A stretch of 64,000 bases of DNA, taken from contig JALECJ010000004.1 in NCBI GenBank assembly GCA_023515745.1, positions 1,054,001 through 1,118,000 of the forward strand, written 5' to 3'. This DNA is from Amoeboaphelidium protococcarum. Taxonomy: Eukaryota; Aphelidiomycota; Aphelidea. Below the pieces are notes generated by a model. That model saw only the letters and a list, made by a program, of their open reading frames with translations, had not been told where the DNA came from and ran no database searches. Positions within the stretch are counted from its first letter, which is position 1. Each line of letters opens with the position of its first letter. Position numbers and translations under genes: made by a program. Below, one piece after another: positions 12,590 to 24,484 of the stretch.

Positions 12590-14653
12590 ATGTCTTTGAC
12601 TGAGACCATCACGGAGGTAGTAGTGACAACCGTTGCACAGGTATTAGCAACCGAGACTAATCACGGTGGAGTCCATATCCCGATTGATCATCATGAGACG
12701 ATGGATGAAGAAGAGTAGACACATGCACTTTATTCTAGAGCTGTGCTTATGCTTGGCCTTATGGTGTTTAGTATTATGGTAATCAATGTGATGAAGATGC
12801 GAAATTTCCATGCTGTTGGTGAGACGACGCTGTATGTTACAATAGGCATCCTCGTTGGCCTGGCATTTCTCATTTATAGTCGTATAGTCTACGGCTCCAA
12901 TTCAGGACTTAATGTGATTTAACTTAGCTGGAACTTCTTCTCCTTAGTGCTATTGCCGCCGATTATTTTTGAAGGTGGATTCACTTTGCAGCGGGTGACA
13001 TTTGTTAGAAATCTGGTGCCGATTATGGGATTCGCTTTGATTGGTGGTGCGTATTCAACTATTGTCACATCAACCTTGGTTTATGTTGCATCGCGCTTGT
13101 TATATCCTTAATTCTCGTTCATTCATTCTCTAGTATTTGGATCTATCATATCAAGTACAGATCCTATCAGTGTCTTGGGTATGTTACCTCCAACCACGGA
13201 TAGAAATTTGTTCATGATGATATTTGGCGAGTCTGCTCTGAATGACGCCGTCTCTGTGATTCTGTTCCGTTTCTTTACATAGCTTGCCAGGAGCGAATAG
13301 GAATAAAAGCTCAATGCTGGTACTCTTTTATTCTCGTTTGTAGAGTCGGTAGGTGTGTTCTTTGGGTCAGCACTCATTGGTGTTGCAGTGGCTATGGTAT
13401 TCGCCAAGATTACAAAGCATGTGCGCCCACCTGAATTGCCTATATTCCAGCTTTTGATATTCTTGGTCTTTGCATACAGCAGCTACCTAATCAGTGATCT
13501 GGTCGGAATGACTGGCATTGTGGGAGTGTTTTTCTGTGGAGCAGCAATGGCTCATTATTCTTACGATAATTTGAGTAAAGTAACGATCCTTAGTGCAAAG
13601 GTTGTTCTGAGGACTATATCATCAATGTGTGACGCGTTCGTCTTTATCTATCTCGGTTTAGGACTATTCGCGTTCGGTCGCTCTAATACCACATACAATG
13701 CAGCGTTCATCATATGTGCATTTATCGCGATTCTTGTTGCAAGAAGTCATGTATTTTTAATTGGAGCCTTTTACAATATGTTCTCCAAGGCTACTCATGC
13801 TGAAAGTAAGAAGATTCCGAGTAATCATTTGACATTTTTATGGTTCTGCGGTCTTCGCGGTGCTGTGTCTTTTGCTCTGGCTGTAAAAGTGTTGGGCCTC
13901 ACTGAAATACCAAAGGATATTCGCGCATTGATTTTCGGTACTGTTGTCGTAGTGGTTGTGATTACCGTTCTGGGAATGGGTGGTATGACACCTTATATGT
14001 TGAAAGTTTTGAAGCTAGATGCCTCTGCTCATTAGTCCCACAAAAAGTTACCCGGTAATGATGAAGAAAATGGTGGTGGTAGTGGCGCGTTGGAGACAGA
14101 CTCTATAAAAATGCACAAGATTGGCCAGCAAAAGTCTGTTGATGGTAAACCGCAAGGTCTTGAAGTGATAAAAGAGAAGAGTGAAGGTTCTTTAAATACC
14201 ATTGACGAGTATCTGCCTCAGAATGGAACGATGTCTAATCAACAGGCCGCTTAGGAAGCTGAACAGTTTATGGACGCGTTTAGTAATGGATTCCTCATCA
14301 CTCTTTATGAATTGGACAAGAGGTACATTAAGCCATTCTTCACTCTGCAACAGTCTAGTGGTTCAATGAGAATACAAGGTGCGGCGATAGATGGCTCTGC
14401 CTCAACACCCAGAAGATCTATGGTGCCAAAGTCACCAATGATAGATGGGAAATATGTAGAGTTGGAAGATGAATATGATCAAAGATATAATCAATCTACA
14501 TCCTTATAGTACGTGATTGAAGATGATACAGATGATGAACTGGACCGCGTGCCTCTATCCGTTGCCGCAGAGATGTTTGGCATTGCTGGAAGTGCCTCTA
14601 TAGCTCTCAACAGTCGAAGCAGCCTTGACAGTCCATAGATACAACGATAGTGA
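12590..14653 (+). CDS. Na+(K+)/H+ exchanger, endosomal NHE6/Nhx1 type
   Basis: 687 codons, ATG 12590 to TGA 14651, one exon. About 12 membrane spans fill residues 45-475. Key NHE motifs are present: LPPIIFEGG, SSTDPISVLG, FGESALNDAVSVIL at about 210-223 with the conserved Asn-Asp ion-binding pair, and WFCGLRGAVSFALA at about 416-429. The cytosolic tail carries LYELDKRYIKPFF, matching the '(F)D..YLKP.(L/F)T' signature of organellar exchangers (NHE6/7/9, yeast Nhx1). It exchanges luminal protons for Na+ or K+ on endosomes/Golgi, regulating pH and trafficking. The tail is Ser-rich with acidic clusters. Confidence 0.95.
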
Positions 14654-14850
14654 TGGTATGCAGGCAATATATTAGAATTTTTACCACTTAACTATATGAG
14701 TTGATTACTGTAGTTATTAGGCCTCTTAAACGCATACCAAAAGGTGTCCGCCGTCGTGATTTTTGTAAAGCGATCGAAAATTTTCATCACTTTAACACTT
14801 TGGTTCTATTCCTTGATCAGTTAGCGATAAATTTATAATAAAAAATCACA

Positions 14851-16041
14851 ATGAACATTCAAAGTAAAAGACTTTTGGCTACTTCTACACAGCCATTCTT
14901 GGCGAGCCTTCCGCAGGCTGGATCCGTGATTACCAATACTGCTACCAAGTATGCTGGCCGTTACACCGTCACTTTGATTCCCGGCGATGGTATTGGTGTT
15001 GAACTGGCCGACTCTGTTAAAGCTATTTTCACTGCAGTCAACGCGCCAATAGACTTTGAGCAGTATGACATTAGTGGATATAAGCAGGACAAGGAGAATG
15101 AGACCAAGATGAAAGCTGCCATTGACAGTCTTAGACGCAACAAGGTTGGATTAAAAGGTAACGCGTTCTTTAATTGAATTTTTGGAAATAATCTCTCATG
15201 TATCGCCTGAATCTTGTTGTATATTGTAGGTATCTTGCACACTCCGGTCAGTAGATTCGGTGCAACTTCATTGAACGTATCGATGCGTAAAGATCTGGAT
15301 ATATTCGCATCCGTAGCTCTGATCAAGAACGTTCCCAACCTGAAGGCGCGTCACTAGAACGTTGACTTTGCCATCATCAGAGAAAACACGGAGGGTGAGT
15401 ATAGTGGTCTGGAGCACCAGCCTGTGAATGGCGTTGTTGAATCTCTGAAGATTATCACGCGCCAGAAATCTGAACGTATTGCGCGTTTTGCCTTTGACTT
15501 TGCCCTAAAGAATGGCCGTAAGAAGGTCACCTGTGTCCACAAGGCCAATATCATGAAGCTGGCCGATGGTCTGTTCTTGAACACTTGCCGTGACGTGGCA
15601 AAGCTGTATGAAAACTCTGGCGTCTAGTTTGAGGAGGTTATTGTGGACAATTGTGCGATGCAGTTGGTGGCCAAGCCTTAGCAATTTGATGTAATGGTCA
15701 TGCCTAATTTGTATGGTTCTATTGTGAGCAATGTCGGCGCTGCTCTGGTGGGTGGTGTCGGACTGGTGCCTGGTGCTAACGTTGGCAGAGACTACGCCGT
15801 CTTTGAGCCTGGTTGTCGTCACGTTGGTAAGGATATCCAAGGAAGAAATCTGGCTAATCCAACTAGTATGATCCTGTCCAGTGTGATGATGCTGCGTCAC
15901 CTTGGTTTGGAGGTTGAGGCTGAGCGAATCTCTTCTGCCGTTATGAAAGTCCTCAGTCAAGGTAAAGCACTGACTGCTGATCTGGGAGGATAAGCCTCCA
16001 CCACTGATTTCACCAAGAGCGTCATTGAGTCATTAGATTGA
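14851..16041 (+). CDS. IDH1: NAD-dependent isocitrate dehydrogenase, regulatory-type subunit (IDH1), mitochondrial
   Basis: Exons 14851..15157 and 15230..16041 (72-nt intron, GTAACG..TTGTAG) encode 372 aa. The N-terminus ([20 protein letters not shown]) is a likely mitochondrial presequence, followed by [16 protein letters not shown]. Conserved blocks: [66 protein letters not shown] and the end [14 protein letters not shown]. These match yeast Idh1p (regulatory) better than the catalytic Idh2p type, which has SLNLTLRK and PNLYGDILSD. It works in the TCA cycle as a hetero-oligomer. The catalytic partner is not in this window. Confidence 0.95.
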
Positions 16042-16477
16042 GTTTACAAAAAATATTACATGAGTGGAATAAATTTGATACAAAAATAGTCTAGTTTAGC
16101 CTTTAATTATATATATCGCCCGTAAGTGTGGCCTCTCATTACTTGTTAATCAAATAGGTGACGCGTCATAGTGGAGTATGATATTCACAGCTAGTGACGG
16201 GGCCGTGTGACAATTTCGGGAAAATTCGACCGCCTCTCCTCAATCTAAAATTCTGCGAACGGTGGCTTTCAACTTGAGAAGAAAGTCTTTAAAGAGAGCG
16301 CGAAAGTGAAAAAGTTTGTTTGTCTTTTATTGCCGAAAGTTGTTGTTGTTTGTTGTTGCCATCTTGTCACTTTACATTTACTGTAGTTGCCGCAGAGACT
16401 CTCTTTTACATCATTTATTGTAGCAAGAGTTTTTAGCAATCGCTTGCAAGCTACTACACTACTACTACTATAATTAT
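16042..16477. other. Intergenic / 5' region of DES1
   Basis: AT-rich 3' flank of IDH1, then the upstream region of the desaturase gene. ACGCGT at 16161-16166. No coding frame supported. Confidence 0.5.
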
Positions 16478-17608
16478 ATGCCAGTGAGTGAAATGGTTGT
16501 GCCGTCCCAAAGCAACTCCGCCACGTGCTAAACGTCATTAAGATCGGAGCTCCGAGATCAAGAGTCCCATTTGAATTATGCCGTCTTTACTGGCCATGCT
16601 GACGTTTTGACACCTGTGCCTGTTGTGCCTGCAGATCAAGAGTTCATCTGGTCGCTGAAAGAAGAGCCACATTATTCAAGGCGTAAAGAGATTTTGAAAA
16701 AGTATCCGCAGATTTAGAAGCTTTTCGGATATGATCCCACTACAAAGTATGTCATTGTCGGAATTGTTGCACTGCAGTTGGCCTTTGCTTGGGTGTTTAG
16801 GGATGCGCTATCATATCAGAGTGTCGCATTTTGGTTAACTGCTTTTGCGGTGGGTGGTGCCTGTAACTAGGCCTTGTTCTTGGCTATTCATGAAATGTCC
16901 CACAATTTGGCGTTCAAGTCTATCGCTGCTAATAAATTGTTCTCTTCTCTGGTTGCTAACATTCCCATCTCGTTTCCATATGCTGCCTCGTTCAAGCCTT
17001 ATCACATGGATCATCACAAGTACCAAGGGGTGGAAGGTATTGACACTGATTTACCGACACGTGTTGAGGCTCTGTTCTTCAATTCATTTATTGGCAAGAT
17101 TGCGTTTGTATTCTTTTAGATTCTGTTCTATGCTGTGCGTCCAATCTTTGTTAAACGTCAGGCGTTAACTGTGTACAATCTGATTAATGCTGTGTGGATT
17201 TTTTCATTCTAGGCCTTTCTTATTCTGTACGTTGGCAAAGGAGCTGCTGCCTACCTGTTGGCCAGCACCTTCTTCGCCGGTTGTGGATTCCATCCATGTG
17301 CCTCTCACTTTATCGCTGAGCATTATGTATTCACTGGTGATTGGGAAACGTACTCCTACTATGGATGGTTGAATATCTTTTGCTTTAATGTTGGCTATCA
17401 CAATGAGCACCACGATTTCCCAAATATCCCCGGATCTCGTCTACCGCTGTTGCGAAAGATTGCCAGTGAGTATTATGACCAATTGCCTTATCATGAGAGC
17501 TGGCCTCTTGTGACTGTGAAATTTATTATGGATCCGAACGTGTCACTCTTCAATCGCGTCAAGAGATAGAAGAAATAAGTTGGCGGTACCACTGTGAAAT
17601 CTGATTGA
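16478..17608 (+). CDS. DES1: Sphingolipid delta-4 desaturase
   Basis: 376 codons from ATG 16478 (a second in-frame ATG is at 16493) to TGA 17606, one exon. Introduces the 4,5-trans double bond into dihydroceramide in the ER. It has the N-terminal lipid-desaturase signature around EFIWSLKEEPHYSRRKEIL, where KEIL..YP is characteristic of DEGS, then three histidine boxes: HEMSH (about residue 137), HMDHH (about 175) and HNEHHDFPNIPGSRLP (about 308), plus HFIAEHYVF. Several hydrophobic spans lie between the boxes. In-frame TAG reads as Gln in GGACNQALFL, where animal enzymes also have a polar residue. A ceramidase-like gene lies at 29288. Confidence 0.96.
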
Positions 17609-17786
17609 ATGGATCGATTAAACTCTTCTTAAAATTGCACTATTTTTTATTATTTCTTTTATTTAGATTCTTTTAGTTAGCCAGTGACTATCGTAATACA
17701 TGGGCTGGAAAGATATCCAACTAAAAACTTGGTTTATATTTGTGAAGGCAAGCAAGCCTTTACTATTGCTAGATCACATGGAGCGT

Positions 17787-18719
17787 TCAAACATCGCGGC
17801 GAAAGTTGTAATTTTTTATCACAATCCGGTCTACTAGGGATGGCATGATCACATTGAGCAATTTCAACAGCCAAGAGAACTGAGGAACCCAAATCTCTCT
17901 ATGCCTACTTCGAATACCAGCATACATTTTTATGGCACAATCATCAGCAGACATGGAAAACAGGGATGATACTTTGGTTGAGCCTGAATATGAAGCTGTA
18001 GCAGTATCCGTTGCCTCTAGCGAATATTTACGAAAATCAGTCTCTATACGACCGGGACAGGCGATGGACACATTCACCCCGTAGTGAGCCAATTCAATCC
18101 TCAAAGAGTCAAAGAAGCCGTTCAGCGCGTGCTTTGTAGATGCATACAAACTCCTAGTCGGCGGACTGACATAAGCAGCGGCACTAGACACGACAACAAT
18201 ATTGGATGCGGACTTCGTGATGATATCGTATGCCTAGGTAACAAAGTTAATAGGTGCAATAACATTAGTCTAATACATCTACTACACTATGTGACCATTA
18301 TCGGAACGTGCAGACAGTTCATCAACGGAAAGACACGACGTGACAGCAGCGTTCCAGACAACTTCATCCAAATTTGAATTAAAAGTGCTACGTACAGAGT
18401 CAACAATACGAGCTATTCCATCATTAGAAGATATATCAGCAGCGACATACTCGACAAAACCAGCGCCATTAAAATCTAATCTATCGGAAGTAATCTAATC
18501 AACCAGCTACTTTAAATTCTCAACATTACGCGCGATCAGTAAAAGGTTGCATTGAAATAATTTGTGACCGTACACTTTAGCTAGAGATGCGCCAATACCT
18601 CTACTAGCACCGACAATAAGGACATTCTTTGGTGTTTTAGTCTTTTATTTATGCAAAATTTTGAACAGCGCTGCAGTTAAAGCAATTACGGCTCCAGTAA
18701 CGAGATATCCGTTCGACAT
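17787..18719 (-). CDS. Short-chain dehydrogenase/reductase, DHRS7-like
   Basis: 310 codons on the minus strand, ATG 18717-18719 to TGA 17787-17789. An N-terminal hydrophobic anchor (GYLVTGAVIALTAALF) precedes the cofactor loop VLIVGASRGIGASLAKVYG (TGxxxGxG variant), the D-x-(S/V) pair, NAA in place of NAG, the catalytic Ser in VVSSAAAY, and YASTK (Tyr/Lys about 191-195) followed by HALNGFFDSLRIEL and ACPGRIETDF. HALNGFFDSLR..L is typical of the ER-anchored DHRS7/11-beta-HSD1-type group. NADP(H) oxidoreductase; substrate not predictable, perhaps lipid or retinoid/steroid-like. Confidence 0.9.
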
Positions 18720-18794
18720 TGCAAGCGTGATCACCGAAAAGTTTCAACTACGGAATGAAACGACAGGGAAAGCCTGTCACATATAAAGTACGTT

Positions 18795-19754
18795 ATGGAC
18801 GATTTGGATGAGTTTGATAAGTTGATATAGATTCTGGATATTAAATAAGAAAAAGCCAAGAGTCTAATGTAGTAATATAGACCAGAAAAAGTTCTAAGTG
18901 TCAGCGATTTAATTAAACCTTTGTACTGCGAGGTTCAACATGAGTATAAATTGCGTACAGGACAGAGGATTGAAACAGAGTAGATGAAATAGGGAACTGA
19001 GTTTCATTTGAAACTAGAACTGGAGGTGCATGATATAGTGTAAGTTGATGTGGACACTTTAGAAGATAAATGGGCTATAAGATTGTTGAATCTGTAACTG
19101 GCAATTTAAATGCTACTAAGCACTGGGAGAGCTAGAGAAGTACCTGTGTTTGGATACGTTGATGATGACGCGATTCTAGTGCGCGGTGTCATTGATGAAC
19201 TGCGAATGGATGAGGATTCACAGACTATTATTATTATAGATCATAAGACTAGAAGTTCCAATTATTTGCCATCTGAGTCCCAAGTTAATCAGACCAAGTT
19301 TCAATTGATGATGTACAAGTTACTGTTATTATAATTGATCCGAAACGCTCATGATCTTGCGTAATTCACGTCAAGACTGCATTTAGACAACAATAAACAA
19401 CTCAACACGCAAATGTAAGATCATATTTAATCTATGGGCTTAAGTATGTAAAGTTACACGTTGTCTGGAATATTCGGAATCCTATCAGGTTCACTATCCA
19501 CCATTTAGAACCATTCTCATGAATTATAAATCATCTATCACTTCAATAAAGCATAGAAATAGAATGTGCAATTAACAGAAGATCAGAAATAACTGTAGAA
19601 ATGGCTTTAAAGTTCACTCGAATTTTGGAAAAGTCTGCGTCGACCGCAAGGAGTCTGTGACTAAGATTGCTGGAAGTGTCAATCGTGCCCGTACAAGGAT
19701 GTCTGCTGGTGGCGTCAAATACAACATCTACAGCATATATCGCGGGAAAATTGA
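18795..19754 (+). CDS. EXO5: Exonuclease V (EXO5/DEM1), Fe-S nuclease
   Basis: 319 codons, ATG 18795 to TGA 19752, open only with TAA/TAG as Gln. Single-strand DNA exonuclease of the PD-(D/E)XK superfamily. Signatures: VSDLIKPLYCEVQHEYKL with the first Fe-S cysteine, GTEFHLKLELEVHD, REVPVFGYVDDD, VRGVIDELR with catalytic Asp/Glu, IIDHKTR (catalytic Asp..Lys), and at the end LEFWKSLRRPQGV followed by a CxxxCxxCxxxxxC cysteine cluster around residues 288-305 completing the 4Fe-4S site. The pattern agrees with human EXO5 and yeast Exo5. About a third of the protein lies after TAA codons that a standard-code reading would take as stops. Confidence 0.93.
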
Positions 19755-19921
19755 TATTATTGTTCGAACTGATGATGAAGTAATTTATAAATTTTAAGGG
19801 ATTCTGATTTTTTAATCTTACGTTTGGTGCCCCTTGATTATATTGTAGTTGCAATTTTCTCAATTTTCATTTTTAATCGTTTTAACTTATTGTGATAAAG
19901 CACAATATAGATTAGTGAATT

Positions 19922-20917
19922 ATGAGCGATTAATAGCAGGATTAGTCTAATCACCCTGAGAATATGGAGCTTCAGCTAACAGAGGCGCAGTAAGAATAGC
20001 TCCAGCTGTAAGAACAGCATGATATTTTAGAAGAGGCTCTCAATTTGTCATCCGCGGCATAGTAAGAGCCAATCGCTGAACAAGTCCATTTCTAACCGAC
20101 GCTAGTTGATCCTGTGGCGATTTTAAAATTGGTGTAAGCTCGCTGTGCAGATTAACCAGATTATTACCCAAAGCTGGTAGAGTATCTTAATGATTTATCT
20201 AAAGATTATACCAAGTTGAAGGATTTTCTGGATCATTGCGTGGAGTTGCTATAAAATTATCCAGATTTAGTGATGTAGCTGAATCAGTTCCTCCCTGAAG
20301 GATATGCAGTATTATATGATCCATAATCTCAAGATTCGGCGTTTAATATAGTGCAACCTGCGGAAGTTGCAAGTGCTGAGAGGATATAGCACGCGATTTA
20401 ACCATTGATTGATTCGATTACTGCTGAAGAGGTTATGCGTCCTCTTGGTTCGCAGTTTGAGCCCACTTTGGGAGATGCCAAGGCTTTCCTGTAGCTGGTT
20501 AAGGCGCGCGTTGAGAATCCGAAGATATATGACGACTTTATGGATGCAATGGAGGAGCATCGTAGGAGCCGGTCCAAGAAGAAGACCAGAAAATTGAAGA
20601 ACAAGGTGGTAAATCTCCTCAATGATTATCCTGATCTCTTATTCGTTATGCGTCTATTTCTGCCTGAGGAGGAGTAAATCTCGGTTGAAGCATCATCACT
20701 GTCACTCGTACAATACAGTCCTCTGCTACCATTATACGCGCGATTTGTCCAGGAAGTATTTGTGCCTATCCCAGCCATCACTGGTCTTCTCCACTCTGAA
20801 CTTATGAATGCTGCCACTGATTTGCAAAATTCCAATGTCGCTGATCTGCTCGAAGTTCACACCACTGATAATTAGAATGAATAGTAGGAAGATGTCGCTC
20901 CCGCTGTGGGACAATGA
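19922..20917 (+). CDS. Sin3-like protein with two PAH domains (331 aa)
   Basis: ATG 19922 to TGA 20915, one exon, with a very Gln-rich N-terminus (many in-frame TAA/TAG). Two paired-amphipathic-helix domains are visible: residues about 75-125 ending NYPDLVMQLNQFLPEGY (the classic HPDL..GFN.FLP.GY close of Sin3 PAH), and about 185-250 with LLNDYPDLLFVMRLFLPEEE. The Sin3 HDAC-interaction domain is absent, so this is a short stand-alone PAH protein of about 330 aa rather than a full 1,000+ aa Sin3 scaffold. It may bind repressor peptides or act within the corepressor; inferred only from the domains. Confidence 0.75.
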
Positions 20918-21005
20918 CGTTTTTATACATTATTATGGTTTTCATTTGCATTATCTTTTAATTTCTTTAGCTCCTTAGCATTCAATCACAAATTTTAGTT
21001 GCGCT

Positions 21006-21722
21006 ATGACTTTTGGTTCATTATAGATTGGTGAAAGTTAGTATAAATACAGTTTGAGTTCTGTGATTGACGTATCGAGGAGGATAAGTTCTGCTAGTGA
21101 AACTACAGCCTTTGGACTTGGTGCGCTTAAGATCCAGAAGTTATGCAGTGTAAGTGATGGCGCGTCAGTGAACTGCTCGTCTGTACAGCTTATTCCTCAC
21201 GCCCACTCAACGCATACCGAGTGTGTTGGTCACATAAATGGGGATGGTACAAACATCTCAGATCTTATAGCATAAGTTCCACCGCTGATGCTCTGTCAAG
21301 TAGTTTCACTAGAAAGCGTGTAAATCGACAATGACGATCAAGTTGTGAATTTAACTGATACCACGCTGCAACCGGGTGTTCAAGCTTTGATGGTCAATGT
21401 CATTGGACAGAGTAAGAGTATGGACTATTGTGGCTCTAATCCGCCGTATCTTGACGCCGAGTCTATTACTTCGCTGCGACTTTAGTGTCCATCACTGAAA
21501 CATTTGTTGACGAATCTGCCCAGTGTGGATCGAGAGGATGATGGTGGCAAGCTGCAGGCACACAAAGCTCTGTTTGATCAGAATCCATATGGTACTATAA
21601 CTGAGCTGTGCTATATTCCGGATGCGATATAGTAAGGTCTCTATATTCTCAACCTTCAAATGATGCCACTTGAAATGGACGCGACAACTTCGCGGCCTCT
21701 TCTCTTCCCCATCTCATCCTGA
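21006..21722 (+). CDS. Cyclase-family metal-dependent hydrolase (arylformamidase-like)
   Basis: 238 codons, ATG 21006 to TGA 21720, one exon. The metal-binding pattern of the cyclase/kynurenine formamidase fold is present: PHAHSTHTECVGHI, carrying the H-x-x-x-H-x-(D/E) and a second His, then LKHLLTNLPSVDREDDGGK followed by LQAHKALF, and TITELCYIPDAIQQGLYIL. The phrase LPSVDREDDGGK is, from memory, characteristic of bacterial cyclase-family proteins, which raises the possibility of an origin by transfer, though its codon use (TAG/TAA for Gln) is fully adapted. Likely hydrolyses an amide or lactone; substrate unknown. Confidence 0.8.
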
Positions 21723-21778
21723 TCTTTATCATTATCGAATGATAATTGATAGTGAATATCAAACAAAATAAATTTGTT

Positions 21779-22381
21779 ATGGATAATATTATTGAATTGA
21801 GATTATTAGATCAGCGAATTTTATTTGATAAAAATAAGAGCAATATATTTGATATATGGCATCACGTAGAGAATGTATTGCAGTCTGATTGTTTTCGATT
21901 GACAAACTTGGGTGGTGCACTGATATCTTGTAATGATAATCTGCGAAATTATGAGACAATATGTGTTAGACTGAATGTACTTGGTGGTAAAGGCGGATTC
22001 AAGAATTAGCTTAGAAGTATGGCTAATAAAATGGATCGGAGAAAGACAGATAATAATGAGGAATGTCGTGATTTGAGCGGCACCAAGCTGAAAGTCGAGC
22101 GGCAGGCTGAAAAGTTGGCTGACTTTTAGTTGAAATCTGTATAGAATAGTAGTGGTAGTAGTAAGAGCAGAAATGAAGACAGAATGAAGAAGTTGGAAAA
22201 GAAGATCTCGTAAAAGACTAGGGCCATACCAGACGCATAGCCAGTGGAAATAGGCGATGAGTTGTTTGAGTCTAAAGACTTTGTCGTTCAGAACACGCGC
22301 CGAATGGTCGTCAAGTCTCTCCTTCTGAGGAAGAATGATACAAAGTCTCCGAACAATAATGACGATGATTCTACAAAGTGA
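21779..22381 (+). CDS. SDE2: SDE2 homolog (ubiquitin-fold splicing/telomere factor)
   Basis: 200 codons from ATG 21779 to TGA 22379. The N-terminal ubiquitin-like domain ends in GGKGGF at residues 69-74, the site where Sde2 is cleaved after GG~K in yeasts and human to release the active C-terminal fragment. It is followed by NQLRSMANKMDRRKT and ECRDLSGTKLKVERQAEKLA, the conserved start of the Sde2 domain (family: GFGSxLRAxG...CRDLxGRRLR...). The C-terminus is basic and Ser/Asn-rich. In other organisms Sde2 is imported to the spliceosome to splice selected introns, fitting an intron-containing genome. Confidence 0.9.
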
Positions 22382-22505
22382 CGTGTATATTAGTCTAAAT
22401 TTGCTTCCATTTGTTCGTCATATATATACATTTTACTCTTCACTTGCTTACTTCTGCCTACTTTTACTACTCTATTTCAAATTACAATAGTTACTAGACT
22501 CTTTG

Positions 22506-22511
22506 ACGCGT
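22506..22511. promoter_or_regulatory. ACGCGT (MCB-like) palindrome
   Basis: Palindromic hexamer 11 nt upstream of the ATG at 22522, in the spacer after SDE2. It is compatible with an MBF/E2F-type cell-cycle site by analogy with fungi. Weak evidence on its own. Confidence 0.2.
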
Positions 22512-22521
22512 GTCTTTCGGT

Positions 22522-22853
22522 ATGACTTTTAAAATTAATGCATGTGTGCAGGTTACTCCTATGGGAAAGGAGCAGAAATCGGTAAGATAAAACATATTTA
22601 TATCTTTACCTTATGATAAGTCGTGTTGATCAATCACTTGGCTGTGTAGTTGAAGAAGGAAATTGAAATGTGCCGTTAAACATTTGAAACAAGCGGTTTG
22701 AAGCCGTAGACGAATCAGGTGGCGACCACTTTGGAATTGGAGTCACCAAAGCAGTTGACGTCCCCTCTTAATGAAATACTGCTGAACCTGAAGAAGGATG
22801 GCTGGTAGAGTGCTTCAGTGGCCATTCTGATGGAGTCTGAATTTAGTGAGTGA
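22522..22853 (+). CDS. UPF0045/Ecm15-family small protein (87 aa)
   Basis: Exons 22522..22581 and 22650..22853 with a 68-nt intron (GTAAGA..GTGTAG) give 87 aa ending at TGA. The pattern FKINACVQVTPMG, then about 25 residues, VATTLELE, and a final strand ASVAILMES matches the ferredoxin-like MTH1187/YkoF/Ecm15 family (N-terminal beta strand with P(I/M)G, central TTIE, C-terminal strand), known as thiamine-binding or cell-wall-related proteins of about 100 aa. Recognised by pattern, so moderate certainty. Confidence 0.65.
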
Positions 22854-23229
22854 GCTCAAGCTGAATCTCGTGGCATAATGTAAAGTCTCCTAGCGGTCAT
22901 GTTGAATTGCAACGACTAAAAACTATGAATATTGTTAAATGAATTAATCTATCTACTGAATTTTTTATTTGAGCTTCTTCATTACAGTAGCAGAGTGAAA
23001 TATTCACCTTTGTCGATATCCCAGCGAACGTGTTATGTCGGAGAATTTGATAGCGAACGACGAGATTGTGTTACAACTAGTCTCTGACGCACATATCAAA
23101 TAATGCAACGACAAAACTTGAAAGCGTAAACAATATGAATGAAAACTGCCAATTGAATAAGTAAATGAATAGTAAAAATATATAATTATTTATTTTGATA
23201 TAAAGTCAATAGATACTATCACACCTTAA
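22854..23229. other. Convergent 3' spacer, nothing seen
   Basis: AT-rich spacer between two genes whose 3' ends face each other. No coding frame, repeat or RNA gene recognised. Confidence 0.5.
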
Positions 23230-24294
23230 TCAGCGGATTATACGCAAATCTCTGACACGATCAGGCGCGTAATCATCCTTGTACTTATCGAAAATCTCCT
23301 ATAGAGCATCAACGTACATTCCGTGATATTCAGCGATCAACTCTGGAGAAGGATTTTCAGTTTTAGGGACACTTATTGGTTTTCCAACAACAGTGATAAT
23401 TGGGCGACGGCGTGGTAAGAAGCCAAAATCGTACTAGAAGAATCCTCTTCCGTACGGAATACATGGCGCTATACTCACATATTTCAAGAACCATTGTTGC
23501 CACTTACGCAGAACAGTACCATCAGAATTGGCAACTTGGTTAAAAATGTCATTCTCACCGAAACTTAGCACCGGCACCAGATCGCAGCCGTTAGACAACG
23601 CCACCTTAATAAAACCGCGACGCTTGTTCAATGTCAAGTCAATGGTACCTGGATGCGCATCAAGCGCCTCTCTTGCACCACCAGGAACCAATATAATAGA
23701 ATTACCTTTTGCTACACATATGTAGTCATGTAATACAAAAATAAATATGTTAAATCAATTAGAAATCCATCAATGAATACCTTTCTTCAGGATGTAGTCG
23801 CAACTCTTGCGCGACACTGAGCATATACCAGACGCAAGTAAAAACTCTCTCCAGATGGGGAAGCGGAAGTTGGCATTCAAAGTTAGTGCATGTATTTTAA
23901 TGCCGGGGAATACTTTGGAGACGTTATTTGCTTCAGTGCAAAAGTTAATCCAGAGACCAGTAGCGATTATGCCATGAGGATGGTAACCAAATATGTAATT
24001 TCTCTCAGGATCAAGATCAGCTTCTTTAACCAGTCTGCATGGGAAGTAATTGCGCATCTGCAACCAGAACTTGCTCTTACGGACCCAGTCCAATCTTCTG
24101 CCGCCATGCTCGGGAGCGGAATCAAAGTAAACGTATATAGCGTATGCAATCAGTACCGGATAAGTCACAGGAGTTAGCAGGCAGAAGATGGTGACCGCGA
24201 GATTAATAAAGAACAGAGACGCTGTAATGGCCACCGATAAAGTTTCTATTCTTCTATGAAATGGCACGTTCAGCGGAGCGAAACTTATCGACAT
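23230..24294 (-). CDS. DGAT2: Diacylglycerol O-acyltransferase type 2
   Basis: Minus strand, exons 24294..23781 and 23711..23230, with a 69-nt intron (GTATTC..GTGTAG); 331 aa ending at TGA. Makes triacylglycerol from DAG and acyl-CoA at the ER and lipid droplets. Two adjacent hydrophobic segments at about residues 20-55 form the membrane hairpin. The active-site motif YHPHG is at about 104-108, followed by the family blocks SIILVPGGAREALDAHPG, LNKRRGFIKVALSNGCDLVP, VLSFGENDIFNQV and PIITVVGKPISVPK. Length is usual for DGAT2/MOGAT. Confidence 0.96.
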
Positions 24295-24484
24295 TATACT
24301 TATAGAGTGAGGATTGGTGATGTGTGCGTAGTGTGATTACGGTATTGTCGGAGCAGAATGGGTAGTAACAACAGCGAACAATTCGCGAGTTATGCGGAGA
24401 GTCTAAGCCGCAGATTTAAAATTCACACGCGATCGATTAAAAAGGAAATGGGAAGATGTTGCTATTCGTAACTTGACATTACAA

